Shown: piece by piece, positions 26,869 to 36,238 of the stretch | Numbering within the stretch: the first letter of the stretch is position 1 | How the letters are laid out: every line of letters starts with the position of its first letter | DNA from: Arthrobacter sp. Edens01 | Lineage (GTDB): Bacteria; Actinomycetota; Actinomycetes; Actinomycetales; Micrococcaceae | Assembly: GCF_001307035.1 (NCBI RefSeq) | Contig: NZ_LKIU01000002.1 | Span: 355,088-419,087 of the forward strand | Direction: 5' to 3' | DNA: 64,000 bases | Notes under the pieces: model-generated | Seen by the model: only the letters and a program-made list of their open reading frames with translations | What the model was told of the DNA's origin: nothing | Database searches by the model: none | Program-made: the position numbers and the translations under genes

Positions 26869-26937
26869 GCCACACCGTTCGCCCAGGTCATCCATTCGTT
26901 CGGAATACCGGTCCCCGGATAGGACGTTGCACCTGAC

Positions 26938-28035
26938 ATGAGCATTCAAAGCCCCCTCCTTGCCCGTCCCGGCGCCGTTGAAGCGGCCGGAGCGGATGCA
27001 GGCACCGCAGCGCACTACGGCGACCCGCTGCGTGAACAGCGTGCCCTGGCCCGAGGTGAAGCTGTAACCGACCTTTCCAGCCGCGGCGTGGTAACCGTAT
27101 CGGGGCCGGACCGGCTGAGCTGGCTGAACACCCTTTCTTCACAGCAGGTCCTTTCCCTGGCTCCCGGAGAAAGCACTGAGCTGCTGCTGCTTAGCGTGCA
27201 GGGCAGGATTGAGCACGATGCCCACGTACTGGACGACGGCGAACGGGCCTGGCTGATTGTGGAAGGCTCCGAGGCTGCGGACCTGGCGGCCTGGCTCGAA
27301 AGCATGAAATTCATGCTCCGGGTGGAGATCAGCGACGTTTCAGGGGACTGGGCTGTTGTCGGTTCCACGGCTCCGGTTCCGGCCTGGGCTGACTTCCTGG
27401 TCTGGACCGACCCGTGGCCCCGCGTGGGATCCGGGGGCCACGCCTACACCGAAACCGAAGATGCAGCCCACCCGGGCTATGAACGGCCCTGGTATGAGTA
27501 CCTGATTCCGCGCGATGGACTTGAAGCGGCCGTGGACGAATCCGGCCGGTCACTCGCCGGCGCGATGGCCGCCGAGGCACTGCGGATTGCAGCGTGGCGT
27601 CCGCGGCTGGGCGCAGAGACGGACGACAAGGCAATTCCGCACGAGCTGGACCTCATTCGTACCGCAGTCCACCTCGCAAAGGGGTGCTACAAGGGCCAGG
27701 AAACAATCGCCCGCGTCCATAACCTGGGCCATCCTCCGCGCCGGCTGGTCTTCCTGCAGCTGGACGGATCGCAGCACACGCTTCCGGCCGCCGGCAGCCC
27801 GGTGAAGCTTGGTGAGCGTGCAGTCGGCCGGGTTACGTCGGTCGCCCAGCACTACGAAATGGGCGCTGTGGCCCTGGCACTCATCAAGCGCTCGGTTGCC
27901 CCCGATACCCAGCTGGTTGTGGAAGACGAAGGCGAACTCTACGCAGCGGCCCAGGAACTGATTGTTTCCCCTGATGCCGGAGCTGCCGTGGGACGTCCCG
28001 CCGGACTGCTGCGTGCCCCCAGGTCCCGCAGCTAG
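26938..28035 (+). CDS. ygfZ: YgfZ/GcvT-like folate-binding protein for Fe-S cluster work
   Basis: A 365-residue protein with the GcvT aminomethyltransferase fold. The diagnostic YgfZ motif K-G-C-Y-x-G-Q-E is present as HLAKGCYKGQETIARV at about residue 242, with the conserved cysteine. YgfZ uses tetrahydrofolate and assists maturation or repair of some Fe-S enzymes, including tRNA-modifying ones. The C-terminal barrel begins around VKLGERAVGRVTSV. It lies downstream of nitrobindin, with a 69-base gap that has no clear terminator. Confidence 0.9.
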   Translation: MSIQSPLLARPGAVEAAGADAGTAAHYGDPLREQRALARGEAVTDLSSRGVVTVSGPDRLSWLNTLSSQQVLSLAPGESTELLLLSVQGRIEHDAHVLDDGERAWLIVEGSEAADLAAWLESMKFMLRVEISDVSGDWAVVGSTAPVPAWADFLVWTDPWPRVGSGGHAYTETEDAAHPGYERPWYEYLIPRDGLEAAVDESGRSLAGAMAAEALRIAAWRPRLGAETDDKAIPHELDLIRTAVHLAKGCYKGQETIARVHNLGHPPRRLVFLQLDGSQHTLPAAGSPVKLGERAVGRVTSVAQHYEMGAVALALIKRSVAPDTQLVVEDEGELYAAAQELIVSPDAGAAVGRPAGLLRAPRSRS

Positions 28036-28109
28036 CCTGCCAAGGTCCCGCTGTACGGTCAGCGGATACAGAGGACTGCCGGCTGCAGCCGGCACGGAAG
28101 GACACAAAC

Positions 28110-28514
28110 ATGACGATTTCCCCGGAACCGGCCCAGGACGGCGCAGAAGACCAGGAGATGCTCGAACTCGCCGAGCGGCTGTTCGACGCCGCCCGGCAGG
28201 GAGACACGGAGCTGCTGCGCAGCTACATCAGCGCGGGAGTTCCTGCGACCCTGACCAACGCCGCCGGTGATTCACTGCTGATGCTGGCTGCCTACCACGG
28301 GCATGCGGGGACAGTGCAGCTCCTCATTGACCTTGGTGCGGACGTGGATACCCTCAACGACCGGGGACAGTCCCCGCTGGCAGGTGCGGTGTTCAAGGGC
28401 TACGCGGACGTTGTGCGCACCCTGCTGGCCGCGGGCGCTGACGCCGACACCGGCAACCCGTCCGCCCGGGCAACAGCCGCCTACTTCCAGCGCGGGGACC
28501 TGCTGGATTCCTAG
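28110..28514 (+). CDS. Ankyrin-repeat protein
   Basis: A 134-residue cytoplasmic protein with about three ankyrin repeats, seen as DSLLMLAAYHGHAGTVQLLI, QSPLAGAVFKGYADVVRTLL and a degenerate preceding unit. The N-terminus is acidic and the protein ends shortly after the last repeat, so it is only a binding module. GGAAGGA is a good ribosome site. Its 3' end is 13 bases from the convergent acetyltransferase gene. The partner is unknown. Confidence 0.85.
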   Translation: MTISPEPAQDGAEDQEMLELAERLFDAARQGDTELLRSYISAGVPATLTNAAGDSLLMLAAYHGHAGTVQLLIDLGADVDTLNDRGQSPLAGAVFKGYADVVRTLLAAGADADTGNPSARATAAYFQRGDLLDS

Positions 28515-28527
28515 CGTTCCCGGCCGT

Positions 28528-29247
28528 TCAGGCGGGGAGGGAAACCGAAGTGCAAAGGCCTGCCGGGATAAACCCGGCTCCGGCCGCGGTGCGCGTAGCC
28601 CCCAGGTTATTGCTCTGGATGCGCGACTGGGGGATCAGCCCGGCTGCCATGGCGTCTTCCACGGCGATGGATGTCACATAGGATCCCAGGCCCCGCATCC
28701 GGTGGTCGGGCGCAGTCAGCGTACCGACGTCTGCAAGGATCCCTTCCCGGATGGTGTAGCCGGCACCGGCGACGGGCACGGGCGTACCCGGCCCCCGGTC
28801 ATCTACCAGCACGAACAGGATGTCGTGGCGGGAGAGCTTTGCCTCCACCACGTCGTCCGGCGGGCACAGCCTTTCCAGGGCCTCCGCGTACCGCGAGTCA
28901 TCAGCGACTGCGAGTTCCTCCGCTGCCGGGACCGGGGGATAGGAATCCGTGTAGTACAGGTGCTCTTCGGCCATGCCGCGCCCGCCGTGGTCCATGGAGA
29001 GACGCAGCAGGGTGGACTGCCTGACCATTTCCGCGGTGCTCTTGGAACGTACCTGGTCCGCTGCCCACTCGGGCCCCGAGAAAACCTCGCGGTCGAAGAG
29101 ACGGACAAACCGAACCTCGCTGGCTGTATCGTGCACGTCGTAGATGCGTTCTTCGCACTCCGCGCCGGATAGTGCGTCATCCTCAAGGCCGAGCCTGCGC
29201 GACCAGGCGAGCTGAATGATGGCAATCGTGCCGGGGTCAAGATCCAT
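28528..29247 (-). CDS. GNAT-family N-acetyltransferase
   Basis: A 239-residue protein. The C-terminal half holds the acetyl-CoA site, APDHRMRGLGSYVTSIAVEDAMAAG (motif A, residues about 175-200), followed by SNNLGATRTAAGAGF, the usual end of the fold. The N-terminal half is not recognised. Start 29247 is favoured because TAGCTT stands seven bases before it; an upstream ATG at 29280 would be before that promoter. The substrate is unknown. It follows pfkA on the same strand after 65 bases. Confidence 0.78.
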   Translation of the reverse strand: MDLDPGTIAIIQLAWSRRLGLEDDALSGAECEERIYDVHDTASEVRFVRLFDREVFSGPEWAADQVRSKSTAEMVRQSTLLRLSMDHGGRGMAEEHLYYTDSYPPVPAAEELAVADDSRYAEALERLCPPDDVVEAKLSRHDILFVLVDDRGPGTPVPVAGAGYTIREGILADVGTLTAPDHRMRGLGSYVTSIAVEDAMAAGLIPQSRIQSNNLGATRTAAGAGFIPAGLCTSVSLPA

Positions 29248-29254
29248 AAGAGTC

Positions 29255-29260
29255 AAGCTA
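29255..29260 (-). promoter_or_regulatory. Possible -10 element of the GNAT gene
   Basis: TAGCTT on the minus strand, seven bases before the ATG at 29247; no ribosome site is visible, so a leaderless message is possible. Confidence 0.35.
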
Positions 29261-29312
29261 CACGCATGGGCGGCGGACAAAGCAAGGCTGGGGAACGAAT
29301 TTGATAGGCGCC

Positions 29313-30341
29313 CTAACCAAATAAGATGGCGGCTTCTTCATAGCGGTGCTGTGGAACGGTCTTCAGATTGCCCAGGGCCTTCTCGAATCCGACGCGGACT
29401 ATGTCCGTTCCATCCAGGGAAACCATGGTTCCCCAAAGCCCGTCAACCACGGAGTCCACCGCCGCCATGCCCAGCCGGGTAGCGAGCACGCGGTCAAAGG
29501 CCGTGGGCACGCCGCCGCGCTGGATGTGTCCAAGGACGGTGGCACGCGTCTCGATTCCGGTACGCGCCTCAATCTCAGGTGCAAGCAGTTCACCGATGCC
29601 GCCCAGCCTCGGACGCCCAAAGGAATCCAGCCCGCGTTCGGAGTGCGGAGCTTCCATATCCGTGGTGACAAAGCCTTCGGCAACAACAACCAGGGGAGCA
29701 CGTCCGCGTTCCCGGGCTTCGTTGACCCACTGGGCAATCTGGTCCAGGCTTACGGGCTTCTCCGGAATCAGGATGGCATGGGCACCGGAGGCCATGCCCG
29801 AATGCAGTGCGATCCAGCCGACGTGGCGGCCCATGACCTCGGCCACCATGCAGCGGTGGTGGGATTCACCCGTGGTCCGAAGACGGTCGATTGCTTCGGT
29901 GGCGATCTGCACGGCGGTATCGAAGCCGAAGGTGAAATCAGTGGCGTCGAGGTCATTGTCCACGGTCTTGGGAACGCCTACGATCTTGAGCCCGGCATCG
30001 GTGAGGCGCTGGGCGGCGGCCAGGGTTCCTTCGCCGCCAATAGCGATCACGGCGTCAATGCCCAGCCGGTCCAGGGTCTTCCGGATGTTCTCCGGTCCGC
30101 CGTTGGGGCCCTCGAAGGGATTGGTGCGGGAGGTACCCAGGATGGTGCCGCCCTGCTTGGAGATGCCGCGGACGCGGGCACGCGGCAGGTCGATGATGTC
30201 GCCGTCCACCACTCCGCGCCAGCCGTCCAGGAAGCCGACGAACTCCACTCCGTGGGTCTTGATTCCGTTGAGTACCGCTCCGCGGATCACCGCGTTGAGT
30301 CCGGGGCAGTCGCCCCCGCTGGTAAGGATGCCGATCTTCAT
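29313..30341 (-). CDS. pfkA: 6-phosphofructokinase
   Basis: It phosphorylates fructose 6-phosphate, the committing step of glycolysis. The 342-residue protein has GGDCPGLNAVIRG at the phosphate-binding N-terminus, IGGEGTLAAAQRL, the catalytic PKTVDNDLDATDFTFG and the MGRHVGWIALHSG segment. The glycine in GGEGT (instead of the aspartate of pyrophosphate enzymes) points to ATP as donor, while the lysine of PKTVDND is shared with the pyrophosphate-dependent group. This mix is usual for actinobacterial ATP enzymes. Confidence 0.93.
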   Translation of the reverse strand: MKIGILTSGGDCPGLNAVIRGAVLNGIKTHGVEFVGFLDGWRGVVDGDIIDLPRARVRGISKQGGTILGTSRTNPFEGPNGGPENIRKTLDRLGIDAVIAIGGEGTLAAAQRLTDAGLKIVGVPKTVDNDLDATDFTFGFDTAVQIATEAIDRLRTTGESHHRCMVAEVMGRHVGWIALHSGMASGAHAILIPEKPVSLDQIAQWVNEARERGRAPLVVVAEGFVTTDMEAPHSERGLDSFGRPRLGGIGELLAPEIEARTGIETRATVLGHIQRGGVPTAFDRVLATRLGMAAVDSVVDGLWGTMVSLDGTDIVRVGFEKALGNLKTVPQHRYEEAAILFG

Positions 30342-30469
30342 TGCGTGACCCCTGGATCTGGTAGGTGGGCGGCGGCCTCTCCGATTCTATCCACCAGCGG
30401 GCGGCGGCCCGGTACTTCGTGCCTGGTTGGGCGCGGTGTGACGCCCAATATTGCGCTGTTGACCGCTGC

Positions 30470-30709
30470 TCAGCGGTTCAGAAGCTTCTGCAGCACGATC
30501 GTGCCGTCGGTTTTCGGCAGCAGCAGCCAGGCTACAAGGTAGGTGCCCAGGCCAATGAACGGGAGCAGGAAGCTGAGCAGGACCGCAATGCGGACCAGCG
30601 AAACATCCCATCCGAACTTCTGGGCGATGCCGGCGCAGATGCCGGCCACCCAGCCGCCGGGGGCACGTTTGATCGGGGAGGTGCGCAGTACGTCAAAGAA
30701 CTTGTCCAT
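30470..30709 (-). CDS. Small PspC-domain membrane protein
   Basis: A 79-residue protein that is essentially one PspC domain: the signature PGGWVAGICAGIAQKFGWDVSLVRI at about residues 19-43, then one or two membrane helices ending VAWLLLPKTDG. PspC domains sense or transmit envelope stress. It is the last of three minus-strand genes downstream of the larger PspC protein. Two further PspC domains occur within 3 kb, one in a histidine kinase. Confidence 0.88.
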   Translation of the reverse strand: MDKFFDVLRTSPIKRAPGGWVAGICAGIAQKFGWDVSLVRIAVLLSFLLPFIGLGTYLVAWLLLPKTDGTIVLQKLLNR

Positions 30710-30805
30710 CTGGAGATTCTGCCTTCTTTCGAGGGGACGGGTGGGGTTTCCTGCCGCTTTTGGCCAGCGGCGAAATTGGATGCGGGGTGGGGCGGAGCAG
30801 CGCTG

Positions 30806-31096
30806 TTAGGTCCGCTTTCTGCCCATGACTGCCAGCAGGCCGCCGATCACCAGTGCGGTGCCGGCTCCGATCAGCAGGCCGAGCAGGACCATGCCCGCAT
30901 CGAGCCGGATTCCCGTGAGCTGGACCGTCAGGATCAGGGCACCGACCGCCGCCAGGACAAGCCCCCACACGATGGTTCCGACCCGCAGCGGGCGGTGCTC
31001 CGGCTCAAGCTCGGGGACGTACCTTCCCTCGGAAGGCGTACCGAAAGAGGCGGGATCGGCGTCGTAGTTCTTCGGCTCGTTTCTGGATTCGCTCAT
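30806..31096 (-). CDS. Two-helix membrane protein in the PspC operon
   Basis: A 96-residue protein: a polar, acidic N-terminal 38 residues, then two membrane helices (VGTIVWGLVLAAVGALILTV and AGMVLLGLLIGAGTALVIGG) and a basic tail (GRKRT). No family is recognised. Its ATG overlaps the stop of the large PspC protein (ATGA), so they are translated together. A helper for the envelope-stress proteins is a reasonable inference but cannot be shown. Confidence 0.75.
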   Translation of the reverse strand: MSESRNEPKNYDADPASFGTPSEGRYVPELEPEHRPLRVGTIVWGLVLAAVGALILTVQLTGIRLDAGMVLLGLLIGAGTALVIGGLLAVMGRKRT

Positions 31097-32568
31097 CGGT
31101 CCAGGCTGCTTTCATTCGTGGTTACCAGCACGCTGCTGGCAATTCCCTTGATTTCGATGATGATGCGGTTGCCCCGGGCATCCGGGTTGAGTTTCCGCTC
31201 CTGCGGGCCAACCCACAGCCCGCCGGACGACGTGTGCGTCCCGTCGTGCTCCAGTTCCACATTGCCCATCGCCATTTCCGAGTACACGGAAACGGGAACG
31301 TCGTCGGGAACCAGGATCGTGAGGTCGCCCGCGGCGACGCTGACGGGCACGGTAACGTCTCCGTCCCTCAGGTCCGCAGCCACCCCGCGCAGGTCCAGGT
31401 TGCCGTCCGCAGCCGCGACACTGTAGCCCTCGGCTGCTGTCCCGGAACGGTCCGCACTCCAGTTGGACTGGTTGGCCACCACGAGATTCCGGTAGGCAAA
31501 GCTGCCGGTGAACAGGAGGGCGGCGATGAGCGTAATGACACCGAGGCCTCCCGCCAGCCCGGAGGACCTGCCTGCAGCGCCGAGCCCGACGATTCCCAGG
31601 CCGAGGACCACCCCTGCCGCTGCCAGTGCTACGGCCGCGGGGGACCCGGTTTGGTAAATGCCGGAGTAATCCAGTGCCAGCAGGACTCCTGCTGCAAGCA
31701 GTGCAAGGCCGCAGATCAGGGCTACCCAGGCCCCGGGCGGGGTGGTGCTGGGCGGTTTAGGCGTGTCCTTGACCACAGCCGGCGGCGGGAACTGCACATA
31801 CAGTCCGTCGAACGGGCGCTCGGGTGCTGGTGGCTGGCCCGTGGAGCCGGCAGCGTGCGCACCGAACGGCAGCGGCATGGTTGGAGCATCGGGGCCGGGG
31901 TATCCGGCTGCCGGCGGGTTGGCGGCCGGCGTTTCGGGAAACGGACCGGGGAGATTGGTGCCTTGGCCAGGGGCAGTAGATCCGCCGGCGGAAGGCCAGC
32001 CCTGCTGGCCGGGCGCTGACGGTCCCTGCGTCTGCGGGGCACGGTTTGGGGAATTGTTGTTCCGCGTGGTGAGCCAGTAGATGACGAGCACCACTGCGGC
32101 CACCCAGAACAGGCCCCAGAAGATTGAGCCCAGCCAGCCGTCCCAGGCCCAGAAGGAAATGCCCGGGCCGCTGAAGCCCAGGATGGTGAAGGTCAGGGCG
32201 CCGGTCATTCCCGCGGTCCAGGTGCCGCGCGTTGCTGCTTCCAGGTGGATGCGGCCGTCGGGCTCCGGAAGCAGGGCCCAGGCAACGCCGTAGAGCACGA
32301 TGCCGATGCCAAACAGGGCAAGGACGATCACGATTCCGCGGACGAGGATTGGATCCAGCCCGGTGCGCTGGGCGATTCCTCCGGCGACGCCGCCGATCCA
32401 GCGGTCCGGGGAGCGCCGGATACCCAGCTGCCGCAGCCAGTTGAAGAACGAGTTTTCGCCCGGAGCACCGCTGGGTGTGCCTTGGGGTGCTGCGCCGGGA
32501 GCAGCCGGGGGGAAGGGCTGGGACGGGTCCCCGGACGGGCGTCCGGGGTCAGTTGGATGCGAGTTCAT
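31093..32568 (-). CDS. PspC-domain membrane protein with extracytoplasmic toast-rack-like C-terminus
   Basis: A 491-residue protein. The N-terminus is Pro/Gly/Ser-rich and polar. A PspC domain (DRWIGGVAGGIAQRTGLDPILVRGI) follows at about residues 46-100; then further membrane helices, a Pro/Gln-rich cytoplasmic linker, more helices, and finally a beta-rich C-terminal domain (AGDLTILVPDDVPVSVYSEM) resembling LiaF/DUF2154 or DUF4097 toast-rack domains. This is like actinobacterial LiaF/PspC stress sensors. Start 32568 is the first plausible ATG; the longer frame runs into the divergent kinase gene. It faces the PspC-kinase gene head to head. Confidence 0.82.
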   Translation of the reverse strand: MNSHPTDPGRPSGDPSQPFPPAAPGAAPQGTPSGAPGENSFFNWLRQLGIRRSPDRWIGGVAGGIAQRTGLDPILVRGIVIVLALFGIGIVLYGVAWALLPEPDGRIHLEAATRGTWTAGMTGALTFTILGFSGPGISFWAWDGWLGSIFWGLFWVAAVVLVIYWLTTRNNNSPNRAPQTQGPSAPGQQGWPSAGGSTAPGQGTNLPGPFPETPAANPPAAGYPGPDAPTMPLPFGAHAAGSTGQPPAPERPFDGLYVQFPPPAVVKDTPKPPSTTPPGAWVALICGLALLAAGVLLALDYSGIYQTGSPAAVALAAAGVVLGLGIVGLGAAGRSSGLAGGLGVITLIAALLFTGSFAYRNLVVANQSNWSADRSGTAAEGYSVAAADGNLDLRGVAADLRDGDVTVPVSVAAGDLTILVPDDVPVSVYSEMAMGNVELEHDGTHTSSGGLWVGPQERKLNPDARGNRIIIEIKGIASSVLVTTNESSLDR

Positions 32569-32702
32569 GCCTTCAGTCTTCCCGGAACGGTCCTGCACCA
32601 CATCGGGGATTCCCCTGAGCCACCCCTGAACGTGTCCCTGATCTGTGCTGCGGGAACCGAAATGATGGCGGTTCGGGCCCTCTGCCGTGCTTGGATTGGA
32701 GC

Positions 32703-33980
32703 ATGAGACCCCCATTGCTCCGTTCGCCCGAGAAGGTGGTTGCCGGCGTGTGCGCCGGCCTTGCTGCCCATCTGGGCATGCCGGTGCGCACGGTCCGCAT
32801 TTTGATGATGGTGCTCTCGGCCCTGGCGGGCGCCGGTGTTGTCCTCTACGGCTGGCTGTGGATCATGGTCCCGACGGCGGAGGAGGAAGCTGCAGCGGGC
32901 CCGCAGAACCCACGCAGCGTGGCGGAGAACTTTGCACGTTATCTCCAGCAGGGACAGGGAACCGCCAACGGCACCGGTGCCTCTCTGCTTGGCACCCGGG
33001 AGATCCTCGTGGGAGTGGGGCTGCTGCTGGCGGCAGGGGCCATGGTTGCGCAGGCGCTTGGTGCACAAATCAATCTGCAGCTGCTGTTCCCGTTCGCCGT
33101 GATCGTGGCCGGCGCAGTCCTGGCCTGGTCCCAGCTGGACGCAAGCAGGAAAGCCGGGCTGGTTGCCGGGGCAGGAGCAGACCGGAAGATGGGCCTGGTC
33201 CGTCTGGTCACTGGACTGGTGCTTGTAGTTTCCGGGTTCCTGCTCGTGATTTCCGGATCCTTTAGCTGGGATGTCCTGCTGGCGGCGTCGCTGGCTTCCC
33301 TGGCTGTCCTCGCCGGCATCGCACTGGTGCTTGCACCGTGGGCCGTGAAGTCATGGCGTGCCTTCCATGCAGAGCGTGCCGGCCGCATTCGCCAGACCGA
33401 ACGTGCCGAGATCGCGGCCCATCTGCACGATTCCGTGCTCCAGACACTGGCCCTGATCCAGAACCGTGCCGGTTCCGAGGCCGACGTCATCAAACTTGCC
33501 CGGGCCCAGGAACGCGAGCTGCGCCAATGGCTTTACGCTGATCCGGAGAAGGGGACGGGGACCCTGGCGGACGCCCTGAAGAGCGCTGCCGCCGAGGTGG
33601 AAGACGCCTACGGGCACCCTGTGGATTTCGTGGCCGTGGGGACCGCTGAGCTCACTGCCCAGAGCTCCGCACTGGTCCAGGCAGCCAGGGCCGCGCTCTT
33701 CAACGCCGCCCAGCACGCGGGCGGACAGATTTCGCTCTACCTCGAGTGCAGCCCGGAAGCGGCGGAAGTCTTCGTCCGGGACCGGGGTGCCGGCTTCGAT
33801 CCCGACGCCGTTCCGCAGGACCGGCTGGGCCTGCGGGAATCGATCATCGGCCGTATGCAGCGCCACGGCGGCACAGCAAGGGTGCGAAGCGGCGCGGACG
33901 GCACCGAGATACATTTGGCATTGCCCCTGGCCGGAGCAGACGCTCCGGCGGCGCAGGAAAGGGAAGCGGAGAACTCGTGA
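32703..33980 (+). CDS. PspC-fused NarL-type sensor histidine kinase
   Basis: A 425-residue kinase. Residues 1-60 are a PspC domain (RSPEKVVAGVCAGLAAHLGMPVRTV), followed by about five more membrane helices. A HisKA_3 phosphoacceptor motif, EIAAHLHDSVLQTLALIQ, at about residue 237 holds the phosphorylated His. A divergent HATPase domain has the N-box-like ARAALFNAAQHAGG and the G-box VRDRGAGFDPD. It is coupled by a GTGA overlap to a LuxR-type response regulator. Fusion of PspC to the kinase suggests direct sensing of membrane stress, as in the Lia/Psp networks. A TTG 12 bases upstream is an alternative start. Confidence 0.88.
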   Translation: MRPPLLRSPEKVVAGVCAGLAAHLGMPVRTVRILMMVLSALAGAGVVLYGWLWIMVPTAEEEAAAGPQNPRSVAENFARYLQQGQGTANGTGASLLGTREILVGVGLLLAAGAMVAQALGAQINLQLLFPFAVIVAGAVLAWSQLDASRKAGLVAGAGADRKMGLVRLVTGLVLVVSGFLLVISGSFSWDVLLAASLASLAVLAGIALVLAPWAVKSWRAFHAERAGRIRQTERAEIAAHLHDSVLQTLALIQNRAGSEADVIKLARAQERELRQWLYADPEKGTGTLADALKSAAAEVEDAYGHPVDFVAVGTAELTAQSSALVQAARAALFNAAQHAGGQISLYLECSPEAAEVFVRDRGAGFDPDAVPQDRLGLRESIIGRMQRHGGTARVRSGADGTEIHLALPLAGADAPAAQEREAENS

Positions 33981-34636
33981 GCATCGCGGCAGAACCCATA
34001 ACGGTGGTGGTGGTGGACGACCACGCCATTTTCAGGTCCGGCCTCAAGGCAGACCTGGACGGACGGATCAGGGTCCTGGCTGAGGCCGCCACCGTTGAAA
34101 CGGCTGTAGCGGCCATCCGTGAGGCCCGGCCCCAGGTTGTGCTCCTGGACGTGCACCTGCCCGGCGGGTCCGGAGGCGGCGGGGCCGAAGTGATTGCCGG
34201 CTGTACCGACATGCTGGGAACCACGCGGTTCCTTGCCCTCAGCGTTTCCGATGCCGCCGAGGACGTGGTCACGGTGATCCGTGCCGGAGCCAGGGGATAC
34301 GTCACCAAAACCATTTCGGGTGCGGAGATTTCCGACGCCGTTACGAGGGTCGCCGGAGGGGACGCCGTCTTCTCGCCCCGGCTGGCGGGCTTTGTCCTCG
34401 ACGCGTTCGGGGCATCGACCACCGTCAGCGTCGAGGACGAACTTGACCGGCTCTCAGTCCGGGAACGCGAAGTGATGCGCCTGATTGCCCGGGGCTACAG
34501 CTACAAGGAAGTTGCGAAGGAGCTGTTTATCTCGGTCAAGACGGTCGAAACCCATGTTTCCGCCGTCCTGCGGAAGCTGCAGCTCTCATCCCGGCATGAA
34601 CTCACCAGGTGGGCTGCAGCCCGCAGGCTGCTTTAG
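33977..34636 (+). CDS. NarL/LuxR-family response regulator
   Basis: A 219-residue regulator. The receiver domain shows the acidic pair in [14 protein letters not shown], the phosphorylated Asp in [11 protein letters not shown] at about residue 58, and a conserved Lys in GYVTKTISG. The C-terminal LuxR helix-turn-helix is [22 protein letters not shown] through [15 protein letters not shown]. The GTG start overlaps the kinase stop, so they form a pair. The likely targets are the divergent PspC genes (inference). Its stop overlaps the convergent aminotransferase end by four bases. Confidence 0.92.
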   Translation: MSIAAEPITVVVVDDHAIFRSGLKADLDGRIRVLAEAATVETAVAAIREARPQVVLLDVHLPGGSGGGGAEVIAGCTDMLGTTRFLALSVSDAAEDVVTVIRAGARGYVTKTISGAEISDAVTRVAGGDAVFSPRLAGFVLDAFGASTTVSVEDELDRLSVREREVMRLIARGYSYKEVAKELFISVKTVETHVSAVLRKLQLSSRHELTRWAAARRLL

Positions 34637-35856
34637 GGCTTGGCTTGGCCCAGGAAGTCCTTGAGGCGTTCCATTCCGGTGGCCAGGTCCTCATCGCCCA
34701 GGGCATAGGACAGGCGCAGGTATCCGGACGGTCCGAAGGCCTCGCCGGGAACCACGGCGACTTCCACCGCGTCCAGGATCAGGGCGGCCAGCTCCGCTGA
34801 GGTCCGCGGACGCACGGGACCTGCGGCATTCGGGAATTCCCTGCCGAGGAGGCTGCGGACGTCCGGGTAGGCGTAGAACGCGCCCTGCGGCATGGGGCAG
34901 TCGACGCCGTCAATCGAGTTGAGTGCCTCCACCATCGCCTTCCGGCGGCGGTCGAAGGCAATCTTCATCTCGTCCACGGCCGTCAGCGGACCGGAGACGG
35001 CGGCCAGCGCAGCCATCTGGGAGATATTCGAAACGTTGGATGACAGGTGGGACTGCAGGTTGGTGGCTGCCTTGATGACGTCGGGGGCGGCAATCATCCA
35101 TCCCACCCGCCAGCCGGTCATGGCGTAGGTCTTCGCAACGCCGTTGAGGATAACCACCTTGTCGCCCAGTTCGGGGCAGCGGGTCGCAATGGAGGTGAAG
35201 GGCACGTCGCCGTACGTGAGGTGCTCATAGATTTCATCCGTCACCACGAACAGTCCGTGGTCGGCGGCCCACATGCCGATCTCCGCGACGTCGTCCGCCG
35301 GGTAGACGGCTCCGGTGGGGTTGGACGGGGAAACGAACAGCAGCACCTTGGTCTTCTCCGTCAGGGCCGCATCCAGCTGGGACACGGTGACCAGATAATC
35401 CTGCTCGGGGCCCGCGAAGACCTCCACCGGAACACCTCCGGCAAGGCGGATGGCCTCCGGGTACGTGGTCCAGTACGGGGTGGGTACCAGGACTTCGTCG
35501 CCCGGGTTCAGCAGGGTGGCGAAGGCCTCGTACACAGCCTGCTTGCCGCCGTTGGTAACCAGCACCTGCGACGGGTCCACGGAATAGCCGGAGTCCCGCA
35601 GGGTCTTCTCGGCGATGGCTTTCTTCAGTTCGGGCAGTCCCGAGGCAGGGGAGTAGCGGTGGAACCGGGGCTCCCGCGCGGCGGCCACGGCGGCGTCAAC
35701 GATGTACCCGGGGGTGGGGAAATCGGGCTCGCCGGCGCCGAAGCTGATGACCGGCCGGCCGGCGGCCTTCAGGGCCTTGGCCTTCGCGTCAACTGCAAGG
35801 GTGGCGGATTCTGCAATGGAGGCGATGCGCTCTGAGATTCGGCCGTTGGAAGGCAT
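34633..35856 (-). CDS. Class I pyridoxal-phosphate aminotransferase (aspartate aminotransferase-like)
   Basis: A 407-residue fold-type I aminotransferase. Visible are the substrate region [15 protein letters not shown], the NPTGAVY segment, [10 protein letters not shown], and the cofactor lysine in [18 protein letters not shown] (about residue 238). It resembles the AspC/AAT Ib group that makes aspartate or related amino acids from oxo acids. ATG 35856 starts the conserved part; the frame is open to 35979 but there is no support for the longer form. It diverges from tRNA-Trp with 382 bases between. Confidence 0.9.
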   Translation of the reverse strand: MPSNGRISERIASIAESATLAVDAKAKALKAAGRPVISFGAGEPDFPTPGYIVDAAVAAAREPRFHRYSPASGLPELKKAIAEKTLRDSGYSVDPSQVLVTNGGKQAVYEAFATLLNPGDEVLVPTPYWTTYPEAIRLAGGVPVEVFAGPEQDYLVTVSQLDAALTEKTKVLLFVSPSNPTGAVYPADDVAEIGMWAADHGLFVVTDEIYEHLTYGDVPFTSIATRCPELGDKVVILNGVAKTYAMTGWRVGWMIAAPDVIKAATNLQSHLSSNVSNISQMAALAAVSGPLTAVDEMKIAFDRRRKAMVEALNSIDGVDCPMPQGAFYAYPDVRSLLGREFPNAAGPVRPRTSAELAALILDAVEVAVVPGEAFGPSGYLRLSYALGDEDLATGMERLKDFLGQAKP

Positions 35857-36116
35857 GGCGTTCCCGTCTGGTTTTGTACTGGATGCGTGCAGTGTTCGGT
35901 TTGGTGTTGCCTGTGACCTGCGCTGGAAGTCCCTCTGAGCCGGGGGGCTCGGGATTGTCCGCACCGTCACTTTATGCAAGCCAAGCTTAGGCGTGCGGGG
36001 AGCACATTTCAGTCTTTTACACTTCCGCGGCCCGGTTCAGGGCCGCGATTTGCCGGGCTCACAGCACTGCCTGCCGGAGGAGGCAGCGGGGGCCCGATGC
36101 CCTGTTGCGGGCCCGG
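35857..36116. other. Intergenic stretch before the tRNA-Trp promoter
   Basis: About 260 bases between the aminotransferase start and the promoter of tRNA-Trp. It holds a short hairpin, CTGCC-(10)-GGCAG near 36067-36086, and GC-rich sequence. I see no gene or repeat here. Confidence 0.4.
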
Positions 36117-36146
36117 TTCGACTCCGGGCAAAAGATTGCGTAGACT
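36117..36146 (+). promoter_or_regulatory. Promoter of tRNA-Trp / secE-nusG
   Basis: TCGACT (36118-36123, four of six matches to TTGACA) and TAGACT (36141-36146) are separated by 17 bases. The tRNA starts 92 bases after the -10. Confidence 0.55.
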
Positions 36147-36238
36147 AGTTCCTCGGTGTTGTTCTCTCGATGCTGGAGCATGCCCGCGAACCGGTTAGGC
36201 CGGAAGCGGGATGTACCGGTAGAGTGGAACTCTCCCGA

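Noticed and set aside
32568-32715. N-terminal 49 residues of the long PspC frame
   Set aside because: They would overlap the divergent kinase start and show no conserved feature; the ATG at 32568 opens the recognisable protein.
36111-36129. A tRNA T-arm-like sequence (CCCGG-TTCGACT-CCGGG), possibly a remnant or attachment site
   Set aside because: No other tRNA arms or direct repeat are present, and the segment is better explained as the -35 region of the tRNA-Trp promoter with GC-rich surroundings.
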